Assembly: GCA_019136685.1 (NCBI GenBank)
Contig: JAGVTS010000188.1
Coordinates: forward strand, 1 to 35,227
From: Bacillota bacterium
GTDB taxonomy: Bacteria > Bacillota > DTU025
Reading direction: 5' to 3'
DNA length: 35,227 nt
Shown: piece by piece, positions 22,826 to 31,505 of the stretch
How the letters are laid out: each line of letters opens with the position of its first letter
Numbering within the stretch: position 1 is the stretch's first letter
Notes under the pieces: generated by a model
The model's input: the letters and a program-made list of their open reading frames with translations, nothing else
Database searches by the model: none
What the model was told of the DNA's origin: nothing
Position numbers and translations under genes: made by a program

Positions 22826-22853
22826 TAAAGAAACTGAAGGGCTATGCCGATAA
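22826..22853 (+). promoter_or_regulatory. Sigma-28 (SigD/FliA) promoter for flgM-flgN-flgK-flgL
   Basis: TAAA at 22826-22829 (in TATAAAG) and a perfect GCCGATAA at 22846-22853, 16 nt apart, match the motility sigma consensus. It lies between yvyF and flgM, about 25 nt before the flgM start, where a class III promoter is known in other bacteria. FlgM would thereby be made under the sigma factor it inhibits, a feedback loop. Confidence 0.8.
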
Positions 22854-22877
22854 CAAGGTTAGAACTTCGGTGAGGTG

Positions 22878-23207
22878 ATGGCCTTGAAGGTTACCGGGAG
22901 CCGGGGATTTGATCCCGTGAAGCTATACTCTCAGAACGCAGGCAAGGCGAACAGGGCTGACCGGCAGGGCGAGGCTAGGCCCGACGAGGTGTCAATATCC
23001 GACGAGGGCAAAGTGATGCACCACGCCATGCAGGCCCTGTCCTCCATTCCTGACGTGCGGGAGGAGAAGGTCCAGTCGATCCGCCAACGAATTCAGGCGG
23101 GCACTTACGAGGCTTCCGGCAGAAAGATAGTAAGAAAGCTTTTCAGCCGGGCCGTGCGGCGGGGTGACCTGGGTGGAACACACAACAGAACTGATGAAAA
23201 CACTTGA
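22878..23207 (+). CDS. flgM: Anti-sigma-28 factor FlgM
   Basis: This small protein (109 residues) holds the motility sigma factor inactive until it is exported through the completed hook. The family pattern is visible: a flexible N-terminus VTGSRGFDPVKLYSQN, then DEVSISDEGKVMHHAMQALSS, and the sigma-binding helices REEKVQSIRQRIQAGTYEAS near residues 57-76, followed by GRKIVRKLFSR. ATG 22878 lies only 2-3 nt after GGTGAGG; a TTG at 22884 with better spacing would give MKVTGSRG, closer to usual FlgM starts. The last 14 codons overlap flgN. The sigma-28 promoter immediately upstream supports the call. Confidence 0.87.
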   Translation: MALKVTGSRGFDPVKLYSQNAGKANRADRQGEARPDEVSISDEGKVMHHAMQALSSIPDVREEKVQSIRQRIQAGTYEASGRKIVRKLFSRAVRRGDLGGTHNRTDENT

Positions 23208-23676
23208 TGAGGAGCTGAGCCTGTGCTCTGAGCTCCTGTATGTGACGCGGGCGCAGAAGCCCGCTATTATCTCCGGCGATGTTCTCGGTCTTGCGGAACT
23301 GGTGTCGAGGGCAGAGAAGACGATCCGGAGGCTGCGAGACGTTGAAGTCTCCTGGGCGGAGCTTGCCTCAAGGTTCGCCCTGGAATCCGACGGCAAGCCC
23401 GCAGACGATCCGGAGGCGGCTGTAGCTGCCCTCGTTGCGTCCTTGGGGGACGCACACAAGACGGAGTTCCAGACGATCAAGTCTAGGATCGCGGGGTTGC
23501 TCGACGACATTGCATCGGCCAATGCTGTCAACGAGGGACTTCTTCGCGATGCTCTGAGCTACATCGACAACACTGTCAGGCTGATAGCAGGAGCCGAAGG
23601 CGATAACTCCATCTACAGCCGTCTTGGCATTCTCGACAAGAAGGCTTCATTGGCGGCTGTAGACGAGACGGCGTGA
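23164..23676 (+). CDS. flgN: Flagellar hook-filament junction chaperone FlgN
   Basis: This 170-residue, mostly helical cytoplasmic protein lies between flgM and flgK, the standard place of the FlgK/FlgL export chaperone. The N-terminal helix VEHTTELMKTLDEELSLCSELL and the C-terminal helical LLRDALSYIDNTVRLIAGAEG with a short YSRLG fit the FlgN family. GTG 23164 is the given start; the GTG at 23173 has better Shine-Dalgarno spacing and is equally plausible. It overlaps flgM by about 40 nt in another frame, which implies coupling. Sequence conservation in FlgN is low, so context carries much of the call. Confidence 0.8.
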   Translation: MTWVEHTTELMKTLDEELSLCSELLYVTRAQKPAIISGDVLGLAELVSRAEKTIRRLRDVEVSWAELASRFALESDGKPADDPEAAVAALVASLGDAHKTEFQTIKSRIAGLLDDIASANAVNEGLLRDALSYIDNTVRLIAGAEGDNSIYSRLGILDKKASLAAVDETA

Positions 23677-23698
23677 CGGCTAAGGGGGTGGAGCGCGG

Positions 23699-25033
23699 AT
23701 GCTGAGATCTTCCTTTACCGGCCTGGAGACTGCTCGCCGGGCGCTTTTCGCGCAGCGGATGGCCATTGATGTTACCGGGCACAACATCGCGAATAGTAAT
23801 ACGCCGGGCTATCGTAGGCAGCGTGCGGAGATGGCCGCGACGCCTCCCGCGCCCGGCCCGATGCAGCCGGGGACGGGAGTCAAGGTAGCCACTATCGAAC
23901 GCATGCGCGACCACTTCGTGGACATGCAGATTCGCCATTCCCGCGCATCGCTTGGGCGCTTTGAGGCCAGGAACGATTGCCTAGAGCAGTTGCAGGAGAT
24001 ATTCAAGGAGCCCAGCGAAATCGGGCTTTCCGCCATGATGGACCGTTTCTGGATCGCATGGCAGGAACTGTCGGGAGGCGCAACCGATCCAGGCCGGCGA
24101 ACGGCGGTGATTCAAGAGGCTACTACTCTTGCATCCGCCTTCGGCCTGATATCAAGGCAGCTCAAGGAGGCGTCCGACGACATACAGGTGAATATCGACT
24201 CGCTCGTTCACAGTGTGAACGCCACAGCCGAGAGCATCGCCCGACTCAACCGCGAGATTGTGCGCGGCGGTGTGGTGGGCGAGAATGTGAGCGACCTGAT
24301 GGACCAGCGCGATCTGCTCCTGGATCAGCTGGCGCGGGATGTCAACGTCACTGTGGTCGAAACTCCGGAGGGCCAGGTCAACGTGTCGGTGGGGAGCAGA
24401 TTGCTCGTATCCGGCGTGACGGCTTTCCAGATGGACGTGAGTGGAGCGTTTGCCGGCGGGCGCATCCAGGGTCTGCTGGAAGCGAAGAATGAGATAGTTC
24501 CATCTTATCAAGAGAAACTGGATCAGCTTGCGCAAGCTTTGATGGAGAAGGTCAACGAGCAGCACAGCGCGGGCGTCGACATGTACGGCAGTGCCGGCCT
24601 CGACTTCTTCACCGGAACCGGCGCGGCTGACCTTGCGGTTGGCTATGCCCTGAAAAGCGATTCGAACAGGATAGCCGCCAGTCAGAGCGCCACAGGGCCG
24701 GGCGATGGGAGCAATGCGTTGGCCATAGCTCAGCTCAAGGATGCGCTGACGATGGGGTCGCCCCCGACGGCATCATTCCGCGACTTCTACGGGAGCGTCA
24801 TCACCGAGTTGGGGCTCGAGACTCAGGAATCATCCAGGGCTGCCGATGTATACAACGGCGTTCTGGAGCAGCAACAGATGAGGCGAGATGCAGTGTCGGG
24901 CGTGTCCATCGATGAAGAGCTGATGCAGCTGATCAGGTACCAGGCAGCGTATGATGCCGCGTCCAGGCTGGTAAGCGTGGTGGACGAGATGCTTGACACG
25001 CTCATCAATCGCACCGGGATCGTCGGCAGGTAG
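23699..25033 (+). CDS. flgK: Flagellar hook-associated protein 1, FlgK
   Basis: This 444-residue exported protein forms the first hook-filament junction ring. The N-terminus SSFTGLETARRALFAQRMAI ... GHNIANSNTPGYRRQR is the FlgK signature, followed by a long coiled helical part and SRASLGRFEARNDCLEQLQEIF. The C-terminus ELMQLIRYQAAYDAASRLVS ... DEMLDTLINR is the conserved D0 helix. Length is near the lower end for FlgK. ATG 23699 follows GGGGGTGGAG. It lies 22 nt after flgN, its chaperone, and before flgL, its partner. Confidence 0.93.
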   Translation: MLRSSFTGLETARRALFAQRMAIDVTGHNIANSNTPGYRRQRAEMAATPPAPGPMQPGTGVKVATIERMRDHFVDMQIRHSRASLGRFEARNDCLEQLQEIFKEPSEIGLSAMMDRFWIAWQELSGGATDPGRRTAVIQEATTLASAFGLISRQLKEASDDIQVNIDSLVHSVNATAESIARLNREIVRGGVVGENVSDLMDQRDLLLDQLARDVNVTVVETPEGQVNVSVGSRLLVSGVTAFQMDVSGAFAGGRIQGLLEAKNEIVPSYQEKLDQLAQALMEKVNEQHSAGVDMYGSAGLDFFTGTGAADLAVGYALKSDSNRIAASQSATGPGDGSNALAIAQLKDALTMGSPPTASFRDFYGSVITELGLETQESSRAADVYNGVLEQQQMRRDAVSGVSIDEELMQLIRYQAAYDAASRLVSVVDEMLDTLINRTGIVGR

Positions 25034-25124
25034 CCAAGTCGTCGCCGGGCAGACCGGGTAGGCCGGCCAGAGCCAACGTGGGCGCACAGTGCGCGAGTGC
25101 GCGGCGCATTGGGAGTGTTGTGGA

Positions 25125-26039
25125 ATGCGCGTGACCAACAGCACCATGATCAACAAGGCAATACGCAACGTGGACGGGGCTTTCCGCCGCTACATCGAGT
25201 GCCAGGAGAAGGTAGCCTCAGGGCGAAGCATCAACCATCTTTCGGACGATCCTCACGGAGCGGCGAGGGCCGTGCGATTGCGGTCGGTTCTCCGTGGCGT
25301 GGAGCAGTACAAGCGGAACGCGGAGAATGCGGATACATCGGTACGCACGTACGACGACAACCTCAACAAGGTGGGCAGCATTCTCAACCGCGTACGGGAA
25401 CTGGTGGTGCGCGGCGCGACCGATAGCGCTACTCCAACAGAGCGTGAGGCCATGGCGGTGGAGGTGCGCGAATTATTCGACGAGCTCGTCCATGCGGGGA
25501 ACGCGTCGCATCTTGGGACCTATATGTATTCAGGGTACAGGACCGGACAGAGCCCGTTCGAAGTCATTGCTGACCCGAGCGATGTCGATTGGCCCGTCAG
25601 CTATGCCGGAGACTCCGGCGTCAACCGAGTGGAGGTTGGGCCGGGCCTCACCTTGGAGACAAACATCACAGGCGAGCAGGTGTTCATGGGATTCGGCGGC
25701 GGCGTGAACATATTCAGGACTGTGCGTCAGATTGAACAGCACCTCATGCAGAGCGATGTGCTAACACTGTCGGGCTCGGATCTATCTGGCTTGGATAAGG
25801 CGATAGACCAAGTACTGAAGTTCCGGGCGGAGCTGGGCGGCAGGGGCAGTCGCCTGGAACTCGTCATCAATCGCCTGGAGAGCGACAGCATCTCAGTCAC
25901 TGAACTCCTTAGCAAGACCGAGGATGTCGATCTGGCAGAGGCCATTATGCGCCTCGCTGAGCAGGGGGTAGTGTACCAGGCGGCACTGGCGGCAGCGGCC
26001 GGATCTGTGCAGGCCGGGCTGCTTCAATATCTGAAATAG
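25125..26039 (+). CDS. flgL: Flagellar hook-associated protein 3, FlgL
   Basis: This 304-residue flagellin-like protein forms the second hook-filament junction ring. It begins MRVTNSTMINKAIRNVDGAFRR (in part) and carries ASGRSINHLSDDPHGAARAVRLRS, the FlgL version of the flagellin N-terminal domain. The C-terminal helix DLAEAIMRLAEQGVVYQAAL ... LLQYLK matches as well. ATG 25125 has GGGAG 9 nt upstream; the frame extends to 25089 but without a site. The 91-nt gap after flgK holds no clear promoter, so it is probably in the flgM transcript. Confidence 0.92.
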   Translation: MRVTNSTMINKAIRNVDGAFRRYIECQEKVASGRSINHLSDDPHGAARAVRLRSVLRGVEQYKRNAENADTSVRTYDDNLNKVGSILNRVRELVVRGATDSATPTEREAMAVEVRELFDELVHAGNASHLGTYMYSGYRTGQSPFEVIADPSDVDWPVSYAGDSGVNRVEVGPGLTLETNITGEQVFMGFGGGVNIFRTVRQIEQHLMQSDVLTLSGSDLSGLDKAIDQVLKFRAELGGRGSRLELVINRLESDSISVTELLSKTEDVDLAEAIMRLAEQGVVYQAALAAAAGSVQAGLLQYLK

Positions 26040-26062
26040 ATCGAGGCTTGGGGGAGATGCGA

Positions 26063-26545
26063 GTGGAACAGGCAATCGCCGGCGCCGAGATGCAGTTGGT
26101 CGTGTTCGAGCTGGGCGACGAATCCTTCGGAGTCGACATATCCCGGGTACAGGACATCAACAGAATGCAGGAGATAACTGAGATACCCCATGCGCCTGAG
26201 TCAGTAGTGGGCGTGATCAACCTGCGGGGACGAGTGATACCCGTAATCGACCTGAGAAAGAGGTTCGGTCTTCCAGACGCAGCGCACACCAAGGATACCA
26301 GAATCGTCGTGGTGCACCTGGAGGGCAACCTCATTGGCGTGATTGTTGACGCAGTCTTGCAGGTGTTGCGCATATCGGCCGACATAGTCGAACCGCCGTC
26401 TCCGGTGCTTGCCGGTGTGGACTCCAGGTATCTTCGGGGCATCGCCAAGCTCGACGGCAAGCTCGTGATACTGCTTGACCTGGACTTTGTTTTGTCCCGC
26501 CGTGAGCAGGAAGCGATCAGCGAGGTATTGGCTGAACAGGTTTAG
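26063..26545 (+). CDS. cheW: Chemotaxis coupling protein CheW
   Basis: This 160-residue adaptor links receptors to CheA. It is a single CheW domain with LVVFELGDESFGVDISRVQDI, GVINLRGRVIPVIDLRKRFG (near residues 49-68) and a C-terminal LDGKLVILLDLDFVLS. The start is GTG 26063, with GGGGAG 6 nt upstream; the ATG at 26057 touches that site and a TTG at 26048 precedes it. It lies 23 nt after flgL and 11 nt before cheA, so the che genes are likely to extend the flagellar transcript. Confidence 0.93.
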   Translation: MEQAIAGAEMQLVVFELGDESFGVDISRVQDINRMQEITEIPHAPESVVGVINLRGRVIPVIDLRKRFGLPDAAHTKDTRIVVVHLEGNLIGVIVDAVLQVLRISADIVEPPSPVLAGVDSRYLRGIAKLDGKLVILLDLDFVLSRREQEAISEVLAEQV

Positions 26546-26556
26546 GGGGAAGTTCG

Positions 26557-28698
26557 ATGCTTCAGTTTCCCGGCATGACAGAGGAAGACATAAAGGTATT
26601 CCTGGCTGAGGCCGATGAGCAACTGCAGTACCTTGAAGACGGGCTGCTCGACCTGGAGCAAAACAGCGATGATCCTGAGGTAATCGCCCAGATTTTCCGC
26701 GCTGCGCATACACTCAAAGGATCGTCCGCCACGCTTGGACATGACAAGATGGCTAGGCTGACGCACTCAATGGAGAGCGCCCTCGACTTGGTTCGCAAGT
26801 CGCAGGCAAACGTCACTCCTGCCCTCATGGATCTGCTGTTGGAGTGCCTCGACATGCTGAGGATACTCAATCGCGAAATAGCAACCGCACAAGACAGCGG
26901 GGCTGACGTTACCGAGCTTGATGAGCGGTTGCTCGACGTGATCGAGAGTGTCGAACGGCAGGCGAGCGCAGGCGGAGTTGCAGGCGGAGGGGGTGTGCCG
27001 CCGATGGGCGGCGCGCCCGATGAAGCTATGTGGGCAGGGCAGTTCACAGGGCCCGCCGATGTGCGGGTCTGGGTGAGATTCGTGAGGACATGCCCCATGC
27101 CGTCGGTCAGAGCGTATCAGGTCATCGACAGGCTGTCGGCACTGGGAACGTTGGCTTACTCGGAGCCCAGCGTGGATCAGATAGAAGCTGGAGACGACGT
27201 GTTCGACTTAGTCGCTGTGGTGGAATACGACGGAGACGCACTGGAACCCCTTATTGAGATGGTCCGAAACGTAACCGATGTGGAAGACGTGCGTGTGCTG
27301 CAGGTTAGTCAGATTGGGTCGGCCCGAGCGGCAATGCAAGCTACGGCCGCTCGGGAGGCGGCGGCGCCGGCAGAGCTCGCGGCTCCGCTCGGGGTTGCGG
27401 CCGGGGGAGCAACGGTGAGCGCTGCGAGAGGCGCGGCGCGAACGGCGGCCGGGCCCCCGGTGACCGCGGCCAGCACGACTACGGTGAGGGTGGACGTGGC
27501 CAGGCTTGACGTTCTTTCGAATCTCGTGGCAGAGCTGGTTATCGACAGAACTCACCTGGCTCAGCTCGAAAGCAAGCTGGCAGAGAAGCATGGCGGCGAT
27601 GAACTGGTATCCGAGCTCAACAGGACATCTACCCATATCGGCCGCCTTACTACCGAGCTTCAGGAGGCCATCAACAAAGCGCGGATGCTGCCTATCGACA
27701 ACGTGTTCAAACGGTTTCCGCGCATGGTGCGCGATCTGGCTCAGAAGCAGGGCAAAGAGGTGGAGCTAATCATCCGGGGCGAGGACACCGAGCTCGACAG
27801 GTCAGTGTCGGAGGAGATAGGCGACCCCCTCATTCACCTGCTTCGTAACGCCGTCGGTCACGGGATCGAGGCTCCGGAGGAGCGCATTAGGGCGGGTAAG
27901 CCGGCAAGAGGGGTCGTCCGCCTGTCGGCCTTTCGCCAGGAGAACTACATTGTCGTACAGGTGGCCGACGACGGTCGCGGCATCGATCCCGACCTGATCC
28001 GGGCATCTGCGATCCGCAAGGGCATTGTCACCGAAGATGCGGCTGCAAGGATGTCCGACAAGGACGCTATCAGCCTCGTCTTCTCGTCGGGGTTGTCTAC
28101 TGCGGCCCAGGCCGATCAGGTGTCAGGCCGCGGCGTGGGGATGGACATCGTCCGTAGAAATCTGGAGAAGCTCAACGGTAGCATATCTGTTGACACAGCC
28201 ATCGGGCGCGGCGCCACGTTCACGGTGAAACTTCCGCTGACGCTGGCGATAATCCGGGCCCTTCTAGTCTCGCTGGGCCAGCGCATTTATGCGATTCCAC
28301 TCAACTCGGTCGAGGAGATCACCCGCGTGGAAACATCTGATATCAATACCGTGGGAGGTCGCGAAGCTATCAGGCCCAGGGGCGAGGTTGTGCCCCTGCT
28401 GTGGCTGGGCGATGTGTTCGGCGTGCGCGGCCATGATCGCTCTGCGCGCCTTTCTGAGCCCGGCCAGAAGGTATTTGCGGTGATTGCCTCGTCTCATGAG
28501 GGCAAGGTCGGATTGGCCGTTGACAGGCTTGTCGGAGAGATGGAAATAGTCATCAAGAGTCTGGGCACATTTGTGGGCAACATACCGGGCGTGTCGGGAG
28601 TAACCATACTGGGAGACGGAAGGGTGGCCCTGATCGTGGACGTGCCCAGCCTGGTCAGGAGCGTAGTGGATGAGCGAAACGCTGTCAGCCAGTGCTAA
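26557..28698 (+). CDS. cheA: Chemotaxis histidine kinase CheA
   Basis: This 713-residue cytoplasmic kinase phosphorylates CheY and CheB. P1 has the phospho-histidine H51 in FRAAHTLKGSSATLG. A P2-like CheY-binding domain spans about 165-250 (VRVWVRFVRTCPMPSVRAYQV). After an Ala-rich linker come P3 dimerisation (RLDVLSNLVAELVIDRTHLA) and the P4 ATPase with HLLRNAVGHGIE, ADDGRGID and GRGVGMDIVRRNLE, then the P5 CheW-like domain to the end. All catalytic boxes are intact. ATG 26557 follows GGGGGA by 6 nt. The end overlaps cheD by 29 nt. Confidence 0.95.
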   Translation: MLQFPGMTEEDIKVFLAEADEQLQYLEDGLLDLEQNSDDPEVIAQIFRAAHTLKGSSATLGHDKMARLTHSMESALDLVRKSQANVTPALMDLLLECLDMLRILNREIATAQDSGADVTELDERLLDVIESVERQASAGGVAGGGGVPPMGGAPDEAMWAGQFTGPADVRVWVRFVRTCPMPSVRAYQVIDRLSALGTLAYSEPSVDQIEAGDDVFDLVAVVEYDGDALEPLIEMVRNVTDVEDVRVLQVSQIGSARAAMQATAAREAAAPAELAAPLGVAAGGATVSAARGAARTAAGPPVTAASTTTVRVDVARLDVLSNLVAELVIDRTHLAQLESKLAEKHGGDELVSELNRTSTHIGRLTTELQEAINKARMLPIDNVFKRFPRMVRDLAQKQGKEVELIIRGEDTELDRSVSEEIGDPLIHLLRNAVGHGIEAPEERIRAGKPARGVVRLSAFRQENYIVVQVADDGRGIDPDLIRASAIRKGIVTEDAAARMSDKDAISLVFSSGLSTAAQADQVSGRGVGMDIVRRNLEKLNGSISVDTAIGRGATFTVKLPLTLAIIRALLVSLGQRIYAIPLNSVEEITRVETSDINTVGGREAIRPRGEVVPLLWLGDVFGVRGHDRSARLSEPGQKVFAVIASSHEGKVGLAVDRLVGEMEIVIKSLGTFVGNIPGVSGVTILGDGRVALIVDVPSLVRSVVDERNAVSQC

Positions 28699-29191
28699 CG
28701 TGATACCGGTCGGAATAGGAGAGTTGCACGCGACGGACCAGCACGACATTGAACTGGTTGCATACGGTCTCGGTTCATGCGTCGGGGTCGTTGTTTACGA
28801 TGAGGCGACCAGGGCAGGCGGGATGGTCCATGTGTTGTTGCCGGAAAGATCATGGGGATGCGAACCTCCTAAATCGCCGGACGGGCCTGCGCGATATGCC
28901 GACACGGGCATACGAAAGCTCTTGGACAGGGTGGCTGGTCTGGGGGCGTCAAGGCGCCGGCTAGTCGCCAAAATAGCCGGGGGCGCAAGGATGTTTCAGA
29001 TCCCTGCCGGCATGGACGCGCTCGACATCGGCGTGCGTAACGCCGAGGCGGTCCGGGCTGCGTTGGCCGAGACAGGCGTGCCCATAGTCGCCCAGGACGT
29101 TGGCGGCACAGTTGGGCGCACGATGCGATACCTTGTCGGCCCAGGCAAGGTTTACGTGCGGGGGCCGGGCTTGGCGGAGAAGGAGCTGTAG
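28670..29191 (+). CDS. cheD: Chemoreceptor glutamine deamidase CheD
   Basis: This 173-residue enzyme deamidates receptor glutamines and, in Bacillus-type systems, binds CheC. The catalytic Cys is C37 in AYGLGSCVGVVVYD and the His is H54 in GGMVHVLLPE, with the expected spacing, plus AKIAGGARMF and the C-terminal GGTVGRTMRYLVG. ATG 28670 lies within the end of cheA, giving a 29-nt overlap. No cheC is seen; CheX is encoded at 16748 instead. Receptor genes are absent from the window. Confidence 0.92.
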   Translation: MSETLSASANVIPVGIGELHATDQHDIELVAYGLGSCVGVVVYDEATRAGGMVHVLLPERSWGCEPPKSPDGPARYADTGIRKLLDRVAGLGASRRRLVAKIAGGARMFQIPAGMDALDIGVRNAEAVRAALAETGVPIVAQDVGGTVGRTMRYLVGPGKVYVRGPGLAEKEL

Positions 29192-29212
29192 CTCACTGGA
29201 GGTGTTTGGCAG

Positions 29213-29569
29213 GTGCCGACTGTCCTTGTGGTGGACGATGCGGCCTTCATGCGCATGAGGGCTGGGAAGCTGCTCGCGCAACATGGATACCAGGTCCTCG
29301 AGGCGGAAAACGGGCTCGACGCGCTGAACATGTACATGCAGCACAAGCCGGATCTGGTGCTCATGGACATAACCATGCCTGTGATGGATGGAATCACGGC
29401 GCTGAAGGAAATCCGTCAGGCGGATCCGCAGGCCAAGGTGGTAATGCTGTCGGCCATGGGCCAACAGGCCATGGTCATCGAGTCCATTAAGGCGGGGGCC
29501 AGAGACTTTGTCGTCAAGCCCTACGATCCCGGCAACGTGATGGCTTCCGTGAGGAAGTTGATTGGCTGA
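29213..29569 (+). CDS. cheY: Chemotaxis response regulator CheY
   Basis: This 118-residue single receiver domain binds the flagellar switch when phosphorylated by CheA. D8-D9 and the phospho-acceptor D52 (LVLMDITMPVMDG) are present, with S80 (VMLSAMG) in the Thr position and K102 (VVKPYDP). The Bacillus/Thermotoga style AAFMRM and DITMP favour CheY over other receivers. The start is GTG 29213, with GGAGG 12 nt upstream. It overlaps the cheB start by one base in a TGATG. Confidence 0.92.
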   Translation: MPTVLVVDDAAFMRMRAGKLLAQHGYQVLEAENGLDALNMYMQHKPDLVLMDITMPVMDGITALKEIRQADPQAKVVMLSAMGQQAMVIESIKAGARDFVVKPYDPGNVMASVRKLIG

Positions 29570-30624
29570 TGACGCAGATTTCCGTACTGGTCGCCGACGA
29601 CTCCGCATTCATGCGCAAAGTCGTATCCGACCTGATTGCGGCCGACCCGGAGATTATCGTGGTTGGCACGGCTCGCAACGGCTCAGACTGCATCCAGAAG
29701 GCTCGGAGCATGCGGCCTGACGTTATCACCCTGGACGTGGAGATGCCGGTGATGGACGGGCTCGCGGCTCTTCCAATACTCGCTACAGAACTGGGTATAC
29801 CCGTGGTGATGCTGTCCAGCCTGACGCAGGCCGGGGCGGATGTGACCATCCGTGCGCTCAGCCTCGGAGCAGTAGACTTCGTCCCCAAACCGTCTGGCGC
29901 AATATCCCTGGATATCTCAGCGGTGCGCGATGAACTCGTCGGCAAAATCAAGGCCGCTGCTGCGGTATCGGCAGGCCGTGTGCGCGCCCTGGCAAAAGAC
30001 GTGAGGACGCCGGCGCCGATGCCGGCGGTATCGCGGGCTGCTCCGGGCATGGCAGGCGCTCGCAAGGTCGTCGTGATAGGCACGTCCACAGGCGGGCCAA
30101 GGGCTTTGACGCAGGTCGTTCCATGGTTGCCGCCTAACCTGCCCGCTGGGGTGCTGATTGTCCAGCACATGCCGGCCGGGTTCACCAGATCGCTGGCTGA
30201 ACGTTTGAACGGCATATCCAGGATCAGGGTGGCCGAGGCTGAGGGCGGTGAGGCTATTCGGGAGGGCGAGGCTCTGATTGCAGCCGGCGGGCGGCACATG
30301 CTTGTAATGCCCGACGGCGCGCTGGCTCTAGACGACAGCCCCCCCATGCATGGCGTCAGACCTGCGGTGGATGTAACGATGAACTCCGCTGTTGACTTGT
30401 TCGGACGCAGGATGGTCGGCGTCATTATGACCGGAATGGGCTCTGACGGGGCGGACGCCATGGCGCGAGTCAAGCGTGCTGGGGGCAAGACCATAGCGGA
30501 GCATGAATCGACCTGTGTCGTATATGGGATGCCCAGGTCGGTGGTGGAGAGAGGCGCTGCCGACAAAGTGGTTCCTCTCCCGAGGATCGCCGACGAAATC
30601 GTGAATGCTGTCTTGTCAGTATAG
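29569..30624 (+). CDS. cheB: Chemotaxis methylesterase CheB
   Basis: This 351-residue enzyme removes methyl groups (and can deamidate) from receptors. An N-terminal receiver domain has D10-D11 and D56 (VITLDVEMPVMDG). The C-terminal esterase domain has the triad S173 (GTSTGGPRAL), H200 (IVQHMPAGFT) and D293 (TGMGSDGADAM). A linker of about 35 residues joins the two. The ATG overlaps the cheY stop (TGATG), indicating coupling. It is the partner of cheR, which follows after about 70 nt. Confidence 0.95.
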   Translation: MTQISVLVADDSAFMRKVVSDLIAADPEIIVVGTARNGSDCIQKARSMRPDVITLDVEMPVMDGLAALPILATELGIPVVMLSSLTQAGADVTIRALSLGAVDFVPKPSGAISLDISAVRDELVGKIKAAAAVSAGRVRALAKDVRTPAPMPAVSRAAPGMAGARKVVVIGTSTGGPRALTQVVPWLPPNLPAGVLIVQHMPAGFTRSLAERLNGISRIRVAEAEGGEAIREGEALIAAGGRHMLVMPDGALALDDSPPMHGVRPAVDVTMNSAVDLFGRRMVGVIMTGMGSDGADAMARVKRAGGKTIAEHESTCVVYGMPRSVVERGAADKVVPLPRIADEIVNAVLSV

Positions 30625-30692
30625 GCGGCCCAAGCTGGACGAGAGTGTGGACGTAGCACAAGATGCATGAATTGGACCGTGAGGTATTGCTT

Positions 30693-31505
30693 ATGGACTA
30701 TGCCAACGCCGCAGACTACGAGGTTTTTCGACGGAAGGTGACTGCGCTTACCGGAATAGACCTCGGTCTTTACAAGTCGCAGCAGATGCAGAGACGCATC
30801 CGAAGCCTGCTAGATAGGGTCGGCGCTCCTACCTTCACGAACTACGGCAGTCTCCTTGAGCGTGACCCTGAAGAGCTGAGAAGGTTCTGCGACTACATAA
30901 TGATAAATGTATCTGAATTCTTCCGAAATCCTGATAAGTTTGACGAACTGGAGAGAGAGATACTGCCTTCACTGCTTCGGAGGAGTCCCAACCTGAGCAT
31001 ATGGAGCGCGGGCGCCTCCAACGGAGCGGAGATATACTCTGTGGCCATGATCTTGGACGACATAGCGCCCAGAGGCTACCACAAACTCCTGGCCACTGAT
31101 ATCGATTCCGGGGCCATTGCCCAGGCTCTGGCAGGAGTGTACGGGCCTCAGGACGTGAAGAACGTGTCCAGGGCGAGGATGGCGAAGCACTTCACTTCCG
31201 AAGGAAGCGTCTACACAATCTCGTCAAGGATCAGGTCCAAGGTACAGTTCAAGATGCATAACCTTCTCGCCGACGGGTTTGAGCGAGGCTTTGACCTGAT
31301 CCTCTGTCGCAATGTTGTGATTTACTTTACCGACGAGGCTAAGCAGGCGCTGTACGGCAAGTTCAGGCAGAGCCTGAAAGACGACGGCATCCTCTTCATC
31401 GGTGGCACCGAGACTATCCTCAATGCCCGGAATATCGGGTTTGAGCCCACGTCATCATTCTTCTACAGGCGGATGCCTCTCGGGAAGGAAGCTGCTGCTA
31501 GATGA
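30693..31505 (+). CDS. cheR: Chemotaxis receptor methyltransferase CheR
   Basis: This SAM-dependent enzyme methylates receptor glutamates. From ATG 30693 (GAGG 8 nt upstream) it has 270 residues; the ATG at 30663 lacks a site and would add 10 residues. The N-terminal helical domain is followed by INVSEFFRNPDKF, the SAM loop WSAGASNGAEIYSVAM (canonical WSAGCSxGEEPYS, with some substitutions), LATDIDSGAI and LILCRNVVIYF, all characteristic. The stop overlaps the next gene as ATGA. Confidence 0.93.
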   Translation: MDYANAADYEVFRRKVTALTGIDLGLYKSQQMQRRIRSLLDRVGAPTFTNYGSLLERDPEELRRFCDYIMINVSEFFRNPDKFDELEREILPSLLRRSPNLSIWSAGASNGAEIYSVAMILDDIAPRGYHKLLATDIDSGAIAQALAGVYGPQDVKNVSRARMAKHFTSEGSVYTISSRIRSKVQFKMHNLLADGFERGFDLILCRNVVIYFTDEAKQALYGKFRQSLKDDGILFIGGTETILNARNIGFEPTSSFFYRRMPLGKEAAAR

